A stretch of DNA of 62,014 bases, taken from contig QCCX01000007.1 in NCBI GenBank assembly GCA_003278845.1, positions 1 through 62,014 on the forward strand. The letters are read 5' to 3'. Shown here piece after piece: positions 24,854 through 34,508 of this stretch. This DNA is from Prochlorococcus sp. AG-347-O22. GTDB taxonomy: Bacteria > Cyanobacteriota > Cyanobacteriia > PCC-6307 > Cyanobiaceae. Numbering within the stretch: position 1 is the first letter of the stretch; each line of letters starts with the position of its first letter. The notes under the pieces are model-generated. The model was given only the letters and a program-made list of their open reading frames with translations. It was not told the origin of the DNA and ran no database searches. A program made the translations under genes and the position numbers.

Positions 24854-25819
24854 TTAGGATTCTTGGAATTTTACTTTACCTTTAACTTCAAGTCGCACTC
24901 CTTCAGGAAAATTAAAAACTTTTTCTTCGATGTCTTGAATTCTTAAGTCAGATATCCACTCTAACTGTTTGAGTAAGTGGAGACTAACAGCATGCTTTGC
25001 TCTTTTTGATCCGTCTTCTACTTTTAAAGCTAAGCCTATCCCTTCATTTACTTTACATAGACACTGTATTCCCTCGGCTCCACCTTTACCTATAACGTTC
25101 CCATGAGAAGCTTTAATTATTTCTGTATCAAATTTATTGTTATCACTTATCATTATTGGGTTTATTGCCATAGCTCTACTGATTTGTTCTAATTCAGCAT
25201 TTTCGGAACTGCTCAAAAGTGAATATAACCTCGCCATTTCTAATAGTTTTAAATAAAGAGTGGGTGCACCACAATCATCACGTTCTGCGTTTATTTCAGA
25301 TGACGGGATTTCTAGTAATTCAGAAACAATTCTGAATATTTCTATTTGAAGAGGATGATCCCCCTTTAGGTAACTATCTAGTGGCCAATTCATTTTTTTG
25401 CATGTAGCTAAAAAACCAGCATGTTTACCAGAACAATTATGTTCTAATGGACTTGTCTTGGATTTTGGACATTTAAGATTATTAATGTCAATATCATATT
25501 CCCATAAAATTTTGAATGCTTCCCTTGAATGAAGTTTTGATCCACTATGTGACCCGCATGCTAAAGCAATTGATTTTGATTCATTATTGATTTTTGATGC
25601 AGCCCCACTACTAACAAAAGGTATTGCTTGAAAAGGTTTTAGTGCTGACCTTATGAAACTTTTATATTCTGGATTTCCTGCGCACATTAAAACCCTCCCT
25701 TTTTTATCAGTAATAACAGCATGAATCTTGTGGATCGACTCAATATTTGATCCTCTCATTAAGGTTGCTTGTAAGGGAGGATTGTTAGAAGTGTAGAGGT
25801 TTTTGAAATTAGAACTCAT
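24854..25819 (-). CDS. asparaginase II-family amidohydrolase
   Basis: A 321-residue protein of the L-asparaginase II family (PF06089), which is unrelated to the bacterial AnsA/AnsB fold. Family features: PPLQATLMRGSNIES at the N-terminus, SALKPFQAIPFV, the central LACGSHSGSKLHS, and ERDDCGAPTLYL. It presumably deaminates asparagine or a related amide in the cytosol. Last gene of an operon with the Ycf36, rsfS and DUF3318 genes; it starts directly at the Ycf36 stop. Confidence 0.85.
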   Translation of the reverse strand: MSSNFKNLYTSNNPPLQATLMRGSNIESIHKIHAVITDKKGRVLMCAGNPEYKSFIRSALKPFQAIPFVSSGAASKINNESKSIALACGSHSGSKLHSREAFKILWEYDIDINNLKCPKSKTSPLEHNCSGKHAGFLATCKKMNWPLDSYLKGDHPLQIEIFRIVSELLEIPSSEINAERDDCGAPTLYLKLLEMARLYSLLSSSENAELEQISRAMAINPIMISDNNKFDTEIIKASHGNVIGKGGAEGIQCLCKVNEGIGLALKVEDGSKRAKHAVSLHLLKQLEWISDLRIQDIEEKVFNFPEGVRLEVKGKVKFQES

Positions 25820-26314
25820 TTAGAAATTGTTATATTGAAAAATCAAAATACCAGACAAAGCTAAGACTGAAATAATAGAAAAAATTTGAATTAAATTTTT
25901 TAAAATAGGTTTTACCTCAATTGAGGCAATAAGTGATTCTTTTTCTTTCAAAACTAATGGCTTTTCCCATATTTGACCGTCATACCAGCCGGACTCCTCA
26001 TATTCGACTTTTTCAGATATTAATCTATTAAATATATGATTCCAACCTAGATATAACCTAATTGAAATTAAAAGAGGTATTGATAAGCTGCTAAAAAAAC
26101 TTAATAGAATATATTTTAAAAGGGACGTTTTGAAATATATACTACCTGAGGAAATAACGAGAAATAGAAGAAAAGCTCCTACCCAGAACTTTCCCAATAT
26201 GAGAATTAGTGACTTTTTTGTTTTTGGCCAAGAAAAAATTTTAGATTTTGATAATTCTATGAATTCATTTGTGGGTTGCTGCTCTCTAGGGACAGGACAT
26301 TTAGATTGATTCAT
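25820..26314 (-). CDS. Ycf36/CGLD27-family (DUF1230) membrane protein
   Basis: A 164-residue protein. The N-terminus has the family signature CPVPREQQPTNEF. Two hydrophobic hairpins follow, with IRLYLGWNHIFNRL and EYEESGWYDGQIWEKP between them. The C-terminal span ends the protein. Homologues are found in plastids and cyanobacteria and are linked to iron homeostasis in algae, which is literature-level knowledge and not shown here. Confidence 0.85.
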   Translation of the reverse strand: MNQSKCPVPREQQPTNEFIELSKSKIFSWPKTKKSLILILGKFWVGAFLLFLVISSGSIYFKTSLLKYILLSFFSSLSIPLLISIRLYLGWNHIFNRLISEKVEYEESGWYDGQIWEKPLVLKEKESLIASIEVKPILKNLIQIFSIISVLALSGILIFQYNNF

Positions 26315-26323
26315 AAAATAAAA

Positions 26324-26668
26324 TTATGGAAATAAAAGATTATCTCCATTACTCCAGAATGATTCAAGGTCATAATATTTTCTTATTTCTGGTTGAAAAA
26401 TATTTACTATCAAATCACCATAATCGAGTAAAGCCCATTTCGCTTCGTTAATCCCTTCTTTTCGTATAGGTTCAACTTTAGCCTTTTCTCTAAGCTCTCC
26501 CTCTACAGAGTTAGTTATAGATCTAACCTGTACATCAGACAATCCTTCTGCAATCAAAATCCATTCACTTATAAATGATACTTTGTCAATTTTTATAAGT
26601 TTTATATCTCTTGCCTTTTTTTCATCACATGCTTTGGCTGCTATTAAAACCAAACTTTTATTGTCCAT
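26324..26668 (-). CDS. rsfS: ribosomal silencing factor RsfS (Iojap family)
   Basis: About 114 residues from MDNKSLVLIAAKACDE; a frame extension upstream is leader. The family core is visible as ADEKKARDIKLIKID-like spacing, then LIAEGLSDVQVRSITN, ALLDYGDLIVNIFQPEIRKYYDLESFW. RsfS binds L14 and blocks subunit joining when nutrients are scarce. Its start overlaps the DUF3318 stop by 11 bp, so coupled translation is likely. Confidence 0.92.
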   Translation of the reverse strand: MDNKSLVLIAAKACDEKKARDIKLIKIDKVSFISEWILIAEGLSDVQVRSITNSVEGELREKAKVEPIRKEGINEAKWALLDYGDLIVNIFQPEIRKYYDLESFWSNGDNLLFP

Positions 26669-27296
26669 AAACATTTTCACTTGAAACTGATTTTTCTGAG
26701 CCTTCTTGCTGAGATAATTCTGATCTTGCTTTTTCTGCACTTTTTCTTAAGGCATCTAATCTGTCTTCAAAAAAACTTCTTTTTTTCTTTTTTCGTGTCT
26801 TCTCTATTAACTCCTTTAATGCTCCTCCAAGACTTTTATAAGCATTTGGAATGCTGTATCCAAATCTACAAGCAAGATCTATAGCTCTTTCATCTGCATA
26901 AATGGCATCTTGAAGCTTTTTTTCAGAATTATTTTTTAAATATAATCTATATCCTGCAAAACTTGATAAACCAAGAGCGAGTAATAAAAGTAACCCATCT
27001 TGTACCCACAACTCTCCTATCGCCCCTCCAAGTCCTATGGCAAGAGCTGCCATTTCCCATCCATCTCTGGGAATAGTGTCATTTTGTATTTTCCCAACCT
27101 CGTGCCAAAATAATAAATTTCTGTGGTCAATAGCAAAGTTATCCCATTCATCTAAATCTATTTGAATTTCTACTTCGTCACGACCGATTTCCTCAAGTGT
27201 TATTAAAGGTGGATCTATAGCAGCAGCAGCTTCAACAAATACCCAACTTTCATTCTCTGGAGGCAACAAGCTTTTAAGTCGCTGAAGTTCGCTCAT
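26658..27296 (-). CDS. DUF3318 membrane protein
   Basis: A 212-residue cyanobacterial protein. The soluble N domain (MSELQRLKSLLPPENE, VEIQIDLDEWDN and LLFWHEVGKIQNDT) is followed by a short hydrophobic hairpin (GLLLLLALGLSSFAGYRLYL). The C-terminal half carries ADERAIDLACRFGY and an Arg/Lys-rich region. First gene of the operon with rsfS. Function unknown. Confidence 0.8.
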   Translation of the reverse strand: MSELQRLKSLLPPENESWVFVEAAAAIDPPLITLEEIGRDEVEIQIDLDEWDNFAIDHRNLLFWHEVGKIQNDTIPRDGWEMAALAIGLGGAIGELWVQDGLLLLLALGLSSFAGYRLYLKNNSEKKLQDAIYADERAIDLACRFGYSIPNAYKSLGGALKELIEKTRKKKKRSFFEDRLDALRKSAEKARSELSQQEGSEKSVSSENVYGQ

Positions 27297-27403
27297 AAAA
27301 AATTAATTTCTTCCAATACTATAGAAACAAATGTTGCTTTTCAAGTAACTTGATTAACATCTGATGATTTATAAGTAGCATGAGATAAATGAACATTTAA
27401 ATT

Positions 27404-30400
27404 ATGCCTCAAAGAGGTGATCTTAAAAAAATTCTTATTCTAGGTTCGGGACCGATTGTTATAGGGCAAGCATGCGAATTTGATTACTCTGGTACTCAAG
27501 CTTGCAAAGCATTAAGAAATGCTGGTTATGAAATTGTCTTGATAAATTCAAATCCAGCATCAATAATGACTGATCCTGATATCGCAAGCAAAACATATAT
27601 TGAACCATTGACTCCTGAAATAGTTTCTCAGATAATTATGAGAGAAAAACCTGATGCTATTCTTCCCACTATGGGAGGTCAAACCGCTCTGAATCTTGCG
27701 GTTAAACTATCAGAGTCCGATGTTTTAAAACAAAATAATATTGAATTAATTGGAGCTGATTTAAGAGCTATTAATAAAGCTGAAGATAGGAAATTATTTA
27801 AAGAATCGATGGAGAAAATAAATGTTAATGTTTGTCCATCCGGTATTGCATCTAACCTAGATGAAGCTATAGAGGTATCAAAAAAAATTAGTTCCTACCC
27901 TCTTATAATAAGGCCTGCATTTACTTTAGGTGGAGTAGGGGGTGGAATTGCTTTTAACCTTGAGGAATTTGTCGAGTTGTGTAAATCAGGTTTGGAGGAA
28001 AGTCCAAGTAATCAAATATTAATTGAAAAATCACTCATTGGATGGAAGGAGTTTGAATTGGAGGTAATGAGAGATACTGCTGACAATGTAGTAATAGTTT
28101 GCAGCATTGAAAATTTAGACCCAATGGGTGTCCATACTGGAGATTCTATTACCGTAGCTCCTGCACAGACCTTAACAGATAAGGAATATCAGAGGTTGCG
28201 AGATTTGTCATTGAAAATAATTAGAGAGGTGGGAGTTGAAACAGGAGGGAGTAATATTCAATTTGCAATAAATCCATCTAATGGAGAAGTAATTGTTATT
28301 GAAATGAATCCTCGTGTAAGTAGATCCTCTGCTTTGGCAAGTAAAGCCACTGGATTCCCAATAGCTAAGATTGCAGCTTTATTATCTGTTGGCTATACAC
28401 TTGATGAGATTATTAATGACATTACAAAAAAAACACCTGCATGTTTTGAACCATCAATTGATTATGTAGTTACTAAGATCCCAAGATTTGCTTTTGAAAA
28501 GTTTAAAGGCTCTTCTAATACTTTAAGCACTGCTATGAAATCTGTTGGTGAGTCAATGGCAATAGGTCGTTCTTTTGAAGAATCATTTCAGAAAGCATTA
28601 AGGTCATTAGAAGTAGGTGTTTTTGGATGGGAATGTGATTCACAAGATGAATTTAAAGATGAGAGTCAAATTAAAAATAGTTTAAGAAACCCTACATCTG
28701 AAAGAATTCTCCTAATTAAAAAAGCTATGCAGTATGGTAAAACTAATAACTATATTCAAGAAGTTACAAATATAGATTTATGGTTTATCGAAAAATTACG
28801 TAATATCTTTAATTTTGAAAATGATTTTTTGAAAGATAAGGATCTTTATACTCTAGATAGGGATTTGATGTTACATGCTAAACAATTAGGATTTTCAGAT
28901 CAACAGATAGCTAAGTTAACTAATTCTGAGTTTTTTGAAGTAAGAAGATATAGAAAAAAGCTTAATATAATTCCAATTTATAAAACTGTTGATACTTGTT
29001 CAGCAGAATTCTCATCTTCAACTCCTTATCATTATTCAACTTACGAAGAATCCTTCATTAATTTTAATTCTCAAATTTTTGATACTGAGATTTCAGAAGA
29101 TAGTAAATCAAAAAAAATTATGATTTTAGGAGGAGGTCCAAACAGAATTGGTCAGGGAATAGAATTTGATTACTGTTGTTGCCATGCATCATATCAAGCT
29201 TCTACAAATGGCTATAAAACAATAATGATCAATAGTAATCCTGAAACTGTATCAACAGATTATGATACTAGTGATATTTTATATTTTGAGCCTGTAACAT
29301 TGGAGGATGTTCTTAACATTATAGAAGCTGAAAATCCTTATGGATTGATTGTTCAATTTGGAGGTCAAACTCCACTGAAATTATCATTACCTTTATTTGA
29401 TTGGCTTAAATCTAATGATGGGATCAGAACAGGATCAAAAATTCTTGGGACTTCTCCAATATCTATTGATTTAGCAGAAGATAGAGAGGAATTTACAAAA
29501 ATACTTGAGGAGTTAAGTATTAGACAACCTTTAAACGGTATTGCACGTAATCAAAATGAAGCAGAGATAGTAGCAAAAAATTTAGGATTCCCCTTGGTTG
29601 TAAGACCTTCTTATGTTTTAGGTGGAAGGGCTATGGAAATTGTAAAAGATGAAAATGAATTATCGAGATACATTTCTGAAGCAGTTAAGGTATCACCTGA
29701 TCATCCAATCCTTCTTGATCAATATTTAAATAATGCAATTGAGATAGATGTTGATGCTTTATGCGATTCAGAGGGTTCGGTTGTAATTGCTGGCCTAATG
29801 GAACATGTGGAGCCTGCAGGAATTCATTCAGGAGATTCAGCTTGTTGCTTACCATCCATTTCTCTTTCAACATCCACAATAGAAAATGTAAGGAACTGGA
29901 CAAAATTAATTGCACAAAGATTAAATGTTGTTGGTTTAATTAATTTGCAATTTGCAGTAATAAATACAAATAATAAAGAAAATAAATTATTTATTCTTGA
30001 AGCAAATCCAAGAGCATCCAGGACAGTGCCATTTGTTTCAAAAGCCATAGGTAAACCAGTTGCAAAATTAGCTACTCAGTTAATGCAAGGTTTTACATTA
30101 GAAGATCTTAATTTCACAGAAGAATTTTCTCCAAAATATCAGGCAGTTAAAGAGGCCGTTTTACCTTTTAAAAGATTTCCAGGGTCTGATACATTACTTG
30201 GTCCTGAAATGAGATCTACTGGAGAAGTAATGGGTTTAGCTAAAGATTTTGGGATCGCTTATGCCAAGTCGGAATTGGCTGCAGGTAATGGTGTTCCTTC
30301 TGAAGGAGTTGCTTTTTTATCTACAAATGATTTAGATAAAAAAAATCTTGAGGAAGTTGCTAGAGAACTTTTGAATTTAGGATTTAAATTAATCGCAACA

Positions 30401-30700
30401 AAAGGTACAGCTTCATATTTGGTGAATTTAGGAATTCAAGTTGAAGAAGTGCTAAAAGTTCATGAAGGAAGACCAAATATTGAGGACCTAATTCGTTCTG
30501 GACTTGTTCAATTAATAATAAATACTCCAATTGGCTCACAGGCTCTTCATGATGATGCTTATTTAAGACGTGCCGCTTTAGAATATAATATTCCAACTTT
30601 TACAACTATTCCTGGAGCCAAGGCAGCAATAAAAGCAATCAAAGCTTTGCAAGGCAATAAAATTGATACTTATTCGCTGCAAGAAATCCATAATTACTAA
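27404..30700 (+). CDS. carB: carbamoyl-phosphate synthase large subunit
   Basis: A 1098-residue enzyme made of two homologous ATP-grasp halves plus a C-terminal allosteric domain. It supplies carbamoyl phosphate for pyrimidines and arginine. The first half opens [21 protein letters not shown], the second [20 protein letters not shown], and both are intact. ATP-grasp motifs [13 protein letters not shown] and [11 protein letters not shown] follow. The C-terminal domain ([15 protein letters not shown]) is the regulatory part. The length is normal, with no breaks. Confidence 0.98.
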   Translation: MPQRGDLKKILILGSGPIVIGQACEFDYSGTQACKALRNAGYEIVLINSNPASIMTDPDIASKTYIEPLTPEIVSQIIMREKPDAILPTMGGQTALNLAVKLSESDVLKQNNIELIGADLRAINKAEDRKLFKESMEKINVNVCPSGIASNLDEAIEVSKKISSYPLIIRPAFTLGGVGGGIAFNLEEFVELCKSGLEESPSNQILIEKSLIGWKEFELEVMRDTADNVVIVCSIENLDPMGVHTGDSITVAPAQTLTDKEYQRLRDLSLKIIREVGVETGGSNIQFAINPSNGEVIVIEMNPRVSRSSALASKATGFPIAKIAALLSVGYTLDEIINDITKKTPACFEPSIDYVVTKIPRFAFEKFKGSSNTLSTAMKSVGESMAIGRSFEESFQKALRSLEVGVFGWECDSQDEFKDESQIKNSLRNPTSERILLIKKAMQYGKTNNYIQEVTNIDLWFIEKLRNIFNFENDFLKDKDLYTLDRDLMLHAKQLGFSDQQIAKLTNSEFFEVRRYRKKLNIIPIYKTVDTCSAEFSSSTPYHYSTYEESFINFNSQIFDTEISEDSKSKKIMILGGGPNRIGQGIEFDYCCCHASYQASTNGYKTIMINSNPETVSTDYDTSDILYFEPVTLEDVLNIIEAENPYGLIVQFGGQTPLKLSLPLFDWLKSNDGIRTGSKILGTSPISIDLAEDREEFTKILEELSIRQPLNGIARNQNEAEIVAKNLGFPLVVRPSYVLGGRAMEIVKDENELSRYISEAVKVSPDHPILLDQYLNNAIEIDVDALCDSEGSVVIAGLMEHVEPAGIHSGDSACCLPSISLSTSTIENVRNWTKLIAQRLNVVGLINLQFAVINTNNKENKLFILEANPRASRTVPFVSKAIGKPVAKLATQLMQGFTLEDLNFTEEFSPKYQAVKEAVLPFKRFPGSDTLLGPEMRSTGEVMGLAKDFGIAYAKSELAAGNGVPSEGVAFLSTNDLDKKNLEEVARELLNLGFKLIATKGTASYLVNLGIQVEEVLKVHEGRPNIEDLIRSGLVQLIINTPIGSQALHDDAYLRRAALEYNIPTFTTIPGAKAAIKAIKALQGNKIDTYSLQEIHNY

Positions 30701-30759
30701 ATTTTATTATAAGTTTTTAAGTTTTTCTCTTAACTGATTAGCTAAAGAGTTTCGGCTAA

Positions 30760-30921
30760 TTAAAGTAATTTGAGAGTATCTTCATGCATCTTAAGTTGTG
30801 TTTCGGCTATTTGTAATACTTTTATAGATTCTTTTATTTCATTAGAAAGTTCATTTATTAAATACTCTTTTCCTTCAAAGGTTAATACTGGATTTGCAGA
30901 AGCATTTGTTTTTTCTCTCAT
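30760..30921 (-). CDS. 53-residue soluble micro-protein
   Basis: ATG 30919-30921, TAA 30760-30762. It begins MREKTNASANPVLTFEGKEY and continues with a long amphipathic helix ending KMHEDTLKLL. Good codon use and a heptad-like helix suggest it is real. It resembles short cyanobacterial and phage proteins with an LTFEGKEY start, but I cannot name the family with certainty. Confidence 0.55.
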   Translation of the reverse strand: MREKTNASANPVLTFEGKEYLINELSNEIKESIKVLQIAETQLKMHEDTLKLL

Positions 30922-30950
30922 GGATTTTGCTTTTAATAAGTAAATTAGAG

Positions 30951-32657
30951 TTATATTTTTTTAATTAATTGTTTTTCACATAATTCTTTATAAATCCCAT
31001 TTTTATTGATTAAATCAATATGTCTCCCGACTTCAATAATTTCCCCTTTATCGAAAACAACTATTTTGTTGGCCTCTTGAGTAGTTGCCAATCTATGTGC
31101 AATTACAATAACTGTTCTATCTTTCATAGCTTTATTAAGACCTTTTTGTACTTCAGATTCTGATTCTGCATCTAACGCACTTGTGGCTTCATCTAAAAGA
31201 AGAATTGAGGGGTTCCCGAGTATCGCTCTTGCAATTGCTATCCTCTGGATCTGACCACCTGATAAATTTGATCCTCTTTCAGTTATCTCAGTTTCATATT
31301 TCTCAGGAAGCTTTTGAATGAATTTGTGAGCATTTGCTTTTCTCGCTGATTCTATGACATCTTCTTTGGTAAAATTTCTGCCCATCCTTATTACATCAAT
31401 AATTGTTCCTGAGAACAAAAAAGGCTGTTGTTGTACTAATGCGATATTTTTTCTCGTATCTTTTGTATTTAATGTTTTGAGATTTTTATTATCTATAAAA
31501 ATGTCTCCATTATTTGGAGTTATAAACTTTAATATCAAAGCCAACATTGTACTTTTACCAGCACCAGAAGCTCCAACAAATGCTGTGACTTCCCCTCTTT
31601 TAATTTCTAAATTGATATTTTTAAGTACTTGATTATCTTTTTTGTAAGCGAAATTTACTTTCTTGAAACTTATCTTGCCTTCAAAATTGGATATCCTTCG
31701 TAAATTTTCTTTATCATCTTCGACAGGTTCTTGATTTATGTTCTTCAACCTTTTTATTGAGGCTTCTGTCTGTTTATAGTCATTAAAATTTGTACTTATA
31801 TGGCTTATAGGATCAATAAGCATTAATATTGCTGCAAAAAAACTACTAAATTCTTCGCTTGTTAGAAGGCCTAGATTGATTCTTGCGGCTCCTAAACCTA
31901 ATATTGCTAATATTCCAAATGCTTCAACAAATCCTACAACTGGATGTTGAAATGCAAGTAGTTTTAATGTTTTATATTTTGCTTTTTTATTTGTACTTAA
32001 TCTTTCATTAAATCTTTTCTTAATCCAATTTTCTGCAGCAAAAGCTCTTATCGTGGACATTCCATTTAAAGATTCACCTATTAAACCTGCTAAACTACTT
32101 GTTGATTCTTGACTTTTTTCGGATGCTGTTAAAACTCTTCTTCCAAAACTGTTAACTGAAAGAATAATCAATGGTGCTAAAACGAATGTTGATACTGTTA
32201 GTGACCAGTCTAAATAAAACATATAGATTATTACCGCTAACAACTGTAAAGTGCATGGAATAGTATCTTGAGCTGTTTTATAAATTACTTCGCTTACTCT
32301 GTCTGCATCTTCTGTAAGTCTATATGTGATGTCCCCGGCTGAAATATTTTCAACAGAATTCATCTTTATTTTTTGAATTCTGCTAAATAAATTTCCTCTC
32401 ATCACTTCACTAATTTCTAAAGATGGTTTTGCTATGAATACATCCTGTCCAAATTGAGCAGTTTTCTGAATTAAAAAAACAAATAAAGACTTAATTATTA
32501 TGCTAGAAACTTTTGAGAGATCACCTGACCCAATTGCTGGGATTAAGTTTCCAGCTAAATAAGCTAATAAAGGCCAACAAGCTACGTAAATAAGCATGCA
32601 TATAAAACCCTTGATAAACCTATTTGAATATGGTCTGACTGATGGTATTAGTCTCAA
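30951..32657 (-). CDS. ABC transporter, fused permease and ATPase (MsbA-like)
   Basis: A 568-residue half-transporter. The N-terminal membrane domain has six predicted spans. The ATPase domain carries Walker A GASGAGKST, the signature NLSGGQIQRIAIARA, Walker B ILLLDEATSALD, and H-loop VIAHRLAT. It would act as a homodimer that exports lipids, drugs or peptides. No fused peptidase or accessory gene points to a substrate. Confidence 0.92.
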   Translation of the reverse strand: MRLIPSVRPYSNRFIKGFICMLIYVACWPLLAYLAGNLIPAIGSGDLSKVSSIIIKSLFVFLIQKTAQFGQDVFIAKPSLEISEVMRGNLFSRIQKIKMNSVENISAGDITYRLTEDADRVSEVIYKTAQDTIPCTLQLLAVIIYMFYLDWSLTVSTFVLAPLIILSVNSFGRRVLTASEKSQESTSSLAGLIGESLNGMSTIRAFAAENWIKKRFNERLSTNKKAKYKTLKLLAFQHPVVGFVEAFGILAILGLGAARINLGLLTSEEFSSFFAAILMLIDPISHISTNFNDYKQTEASIKRLKNINQEPVEDDKENLRRISNFEGKISFKKVNFAYKKDNQVLKNINLEIKRGEVTAFVGASGAGKSTMLALILKFITPNNGDIFIDNKNLKTLNTKDTRKNIALVQQQPFLFSGTIIDVIRMGRNFTKEDVIESARKANAHKFIQKLPEKYETEITERGSNLSGGQIQRIAIARAILGNPSILLLDEATSALDAESESEVQKGLNKAMKDRTVIVIAHRLATTQEANKIVVFDKGEIIEVGRHIDLINKNGIYKELCEKQLIKKI

Positions 32658-32715
32658 GATATTATATTTTTAAATGTTTATCCTACTTTATCAATATCTT
32701 GGGGTATAAAAAACA

Positions 32716-32892
32716 ATGAAATTGGATCAATTCTTAAAATGGAAAAATTTGGTATCTTCTGGTGGCGAAGCAAAAATTTTTATTAAATCCGGTTCTGTTA
32801 AGGTTAATGGTGCAATTGAGACCAGGAGAGGAAGGAAGTTAAACAAAGGAGATAAAGTAATATTTCTAAAAAATGAATTAATTTTTGAATAG
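32716..32892 (+). CDS. S4-domain RNA-binding protein (YbcJ-like)
   Basis: A 58-residue single S4 domain: MKLDQFLKWKNLVSSGGEAK, then FIKSGSVKVNGAIETRRGRKL and GDKVIF. This is the RlbA/YbcJ type, a tiny RNA-binding protein possibly associated with ribosomes. ATG at 32716. It lies 52 bp before tpiA on the same strand. Confidence 0.85.
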   Translation: MKLDQFLKWKNLVSSGGEAKIFIKSGSVKVNGAIETRRGRKLNKGDKVIFLKNELIFE

Positions 32893-32944
32893 TTAGCTTA
32901 TTCAACTCACTTTGTATTAGTATATTTTTCTTGGAGATAGTATT

Positions 32945-33670
32945 TTGAGTAAATCTGTAATTGCTGGTAATTGGAAAATGCACATGACTTGTGCTGAAGC
33001 TAAATCCTATTTAGAAGAGTTTATTCCTTTAATAAAAAACATAAAAGACGATCGTAAAGTTGTAATTGCTCCACCTTTTACTGCTATTTCAACTTTTTCT
33101 GAGCATTCTGATTTTAATTATATAGATATTTCTAGTCAAAATATTCATTGGGAAGATCAAGGAGCATTTACTGCAGAAATATCTCCAAAAATGCTTCTTG
33201 AACATGGCGTCTCATATGCAATCGTTGGACATAGTGAACCAAGGAAATATTTTAGTGAAAGTGATGAACAAATTAATAAAAGAGCAGTTTTTGCTCAATC
33301 TAGTGGACTTACTCCAATAGTTTGTGTAGGAGAAACATTAGAACAAAGAGAAAGAGGAGAAGCTGATAGAGTTATTACTAGACAGGTTGAACAAGGATTA
33401 GAGAATACAGATCCATCTAATTTAATTATTGCCTATGAACCAATATGGGCTATTGGCACTGGTAAAACATGTGAGGCAGAAGACGCTAATAAGATATGTT
33501 CTTTGATTCGAAAATTAATAGGTTTTGACGATGTAATTATTCAATATGGAGGATCTGTTAAACCTAATAATATTGACGAAATCATGTCAATGAGCGATAT
33601 AGATGGAGTGTTAGTTGGAGGGGCTTCATTAGATCCGAATAGTTTTGCGAGAATTGCAAATTATCAATAA
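32945..33670 (+). CDS. tpiA: triosephosphate isomerase
   Basis: A 241-residue TIM barrel. Catalytic residues are K11 in GNWKMH, H96 in [11 protein letters not shown] and E165 in [11 protein letters not shown]. The phosphate-binding loop [12 protein letters not shown] is intact. It interconverts DHAP and G3P in the Calvin cycle and glycolysis. The start is TTG, with GGAGA about 10 nt upstream. It overlaps folP by 26 bp. Confidence 0.97.
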   Translation: MSKSVIAGNWKMHMTCAEAKSYLEEFIPLIKNIKDDRKVVIAPPFTAISTFSEHSDFNYIDISSQNIHWEDQGAFTAEISPKMLLEHGVSYAIVGHSEPRKYFSESDEQINKRAVFAQSSGLTPIVCVGETLEQRERGEADRVITRQVEQGLENTDPSNLIIAYEPIWAIGTGKTCEAEDANKICSLIRKLIGFDDVIIQYGGSVKPNNIDEIMSMSDIDGVLVGGASLDPNSFARIANYQ

Positions 33671-34499
33671 GAATAATCCATGGCCAGAAGGCTGGGGTCA
33701 AAAAACTTCAATTATGGGAGTTATTAATTTAACTCCTGATTCATTTAGTGATGGTGGGGAATTAAACTCTTCAAAAAAAGTTTTAGATCAAGTAAATCAT
33801 TTCTTGAGTAATGGTGTTGATGTTGTTGATCTTGGTGCTCAAAGTACGAGACCTGGGGCTGAAGAAGTTGGATCAAGTATAGAAATAAAAAGATTGATCC
33901 CATATCTAAAATTAATAAAATCCGAATTTCCAGATGTTTTGATTTCTATTGATACTTTTAATTCTGAAGTTGCTTACGAAGCTCTTTTAAATGGTGCTAA
34001 TTGGATAAATGATGTAACGGGAGGAAGAAGAGATATAAAAATTTTGGATGTTGTATCAAAATTCAACTGTCCATTCGTAATAACTCATAGTCGTGGTAAT
34101 AGTCAAAATATGAATCAACTCTCTAATTATCAGAATGTATTGAGTGATGTAAAGTGCTCGCTTGATAATTTAATAAAGAATGCTTTAGAAAAAAATATAT
34201 CTGAAAGAAATATAATAGTGGATCCTGGAATTGGTTTTTCAAAAGATATTATTCATAATTTGGAAATCTTAAGAAACTTAGATGTATTCAAAAAATTGAA
34301 TTTGCCAATTCTGATTGGTGCATCACGGAAGAGATTTATAGGAGAAATTTTGAATGAGAAAAATCCAAAAGAAAGGGATATTGGATCACTTGCAATAAGT
34401 TGTCTTTGCTCACAATTTAATATTGATATTGTGAGAGTTCACAATGTAAAATTAAATTATGAAATTTTGAAAGTAGCTGATAGGATTTACAGAAAATAA
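33645..34499 (+). CDS. folP: dihydropteroate synthase
   Basis: A 284-residue enzyme. Hallmarks are [14 protein letters not shown] (pterin loop 1), [34 protein letters not shown] and [12 protein letters not shown]. It condenses the pterin pyrophosphate with p-aminobenzoate on the way to folate. The frame opens at TTG 33645, inside tpiA; TTG 33654 is equally possible. Translation is probably coupled to tpiA. Confidence 0.96.
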   Translation: MRELQIINKNNPWPEGWGQKTSIMGVINLTPDSFSDGGELNSSKKVLDQVNHFLSNGVDVVDLGAQSTRPGAEEVGSSIEIKRLIPYLKLIKSEFPDVLISIDTFNSEVAYEALLNGANWINDVTGGRRDIKILDVVSKFNCPFVITHSRGNSQNMNQLSNYQNVLSDVKCSLDNLIKNALEKNISERNIIVDPGIGFSKDIIHNLEILRNLDVFKKLNLPILIGASRKRFIGEILNEKNPKERDIGSLAISCLCSQFNIDIVRVHNVKLNYEILKVADRIYRK

Positions 34500-34508
34500 T
34501 AAATTTTA

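Noticed and set aside
29685..30596. Several ORFs opposite carB (minus strand)
   Set aside because: Antisense shadows of a highly conserved coding region; no Shine-Dalgarno and no recognisable domains.
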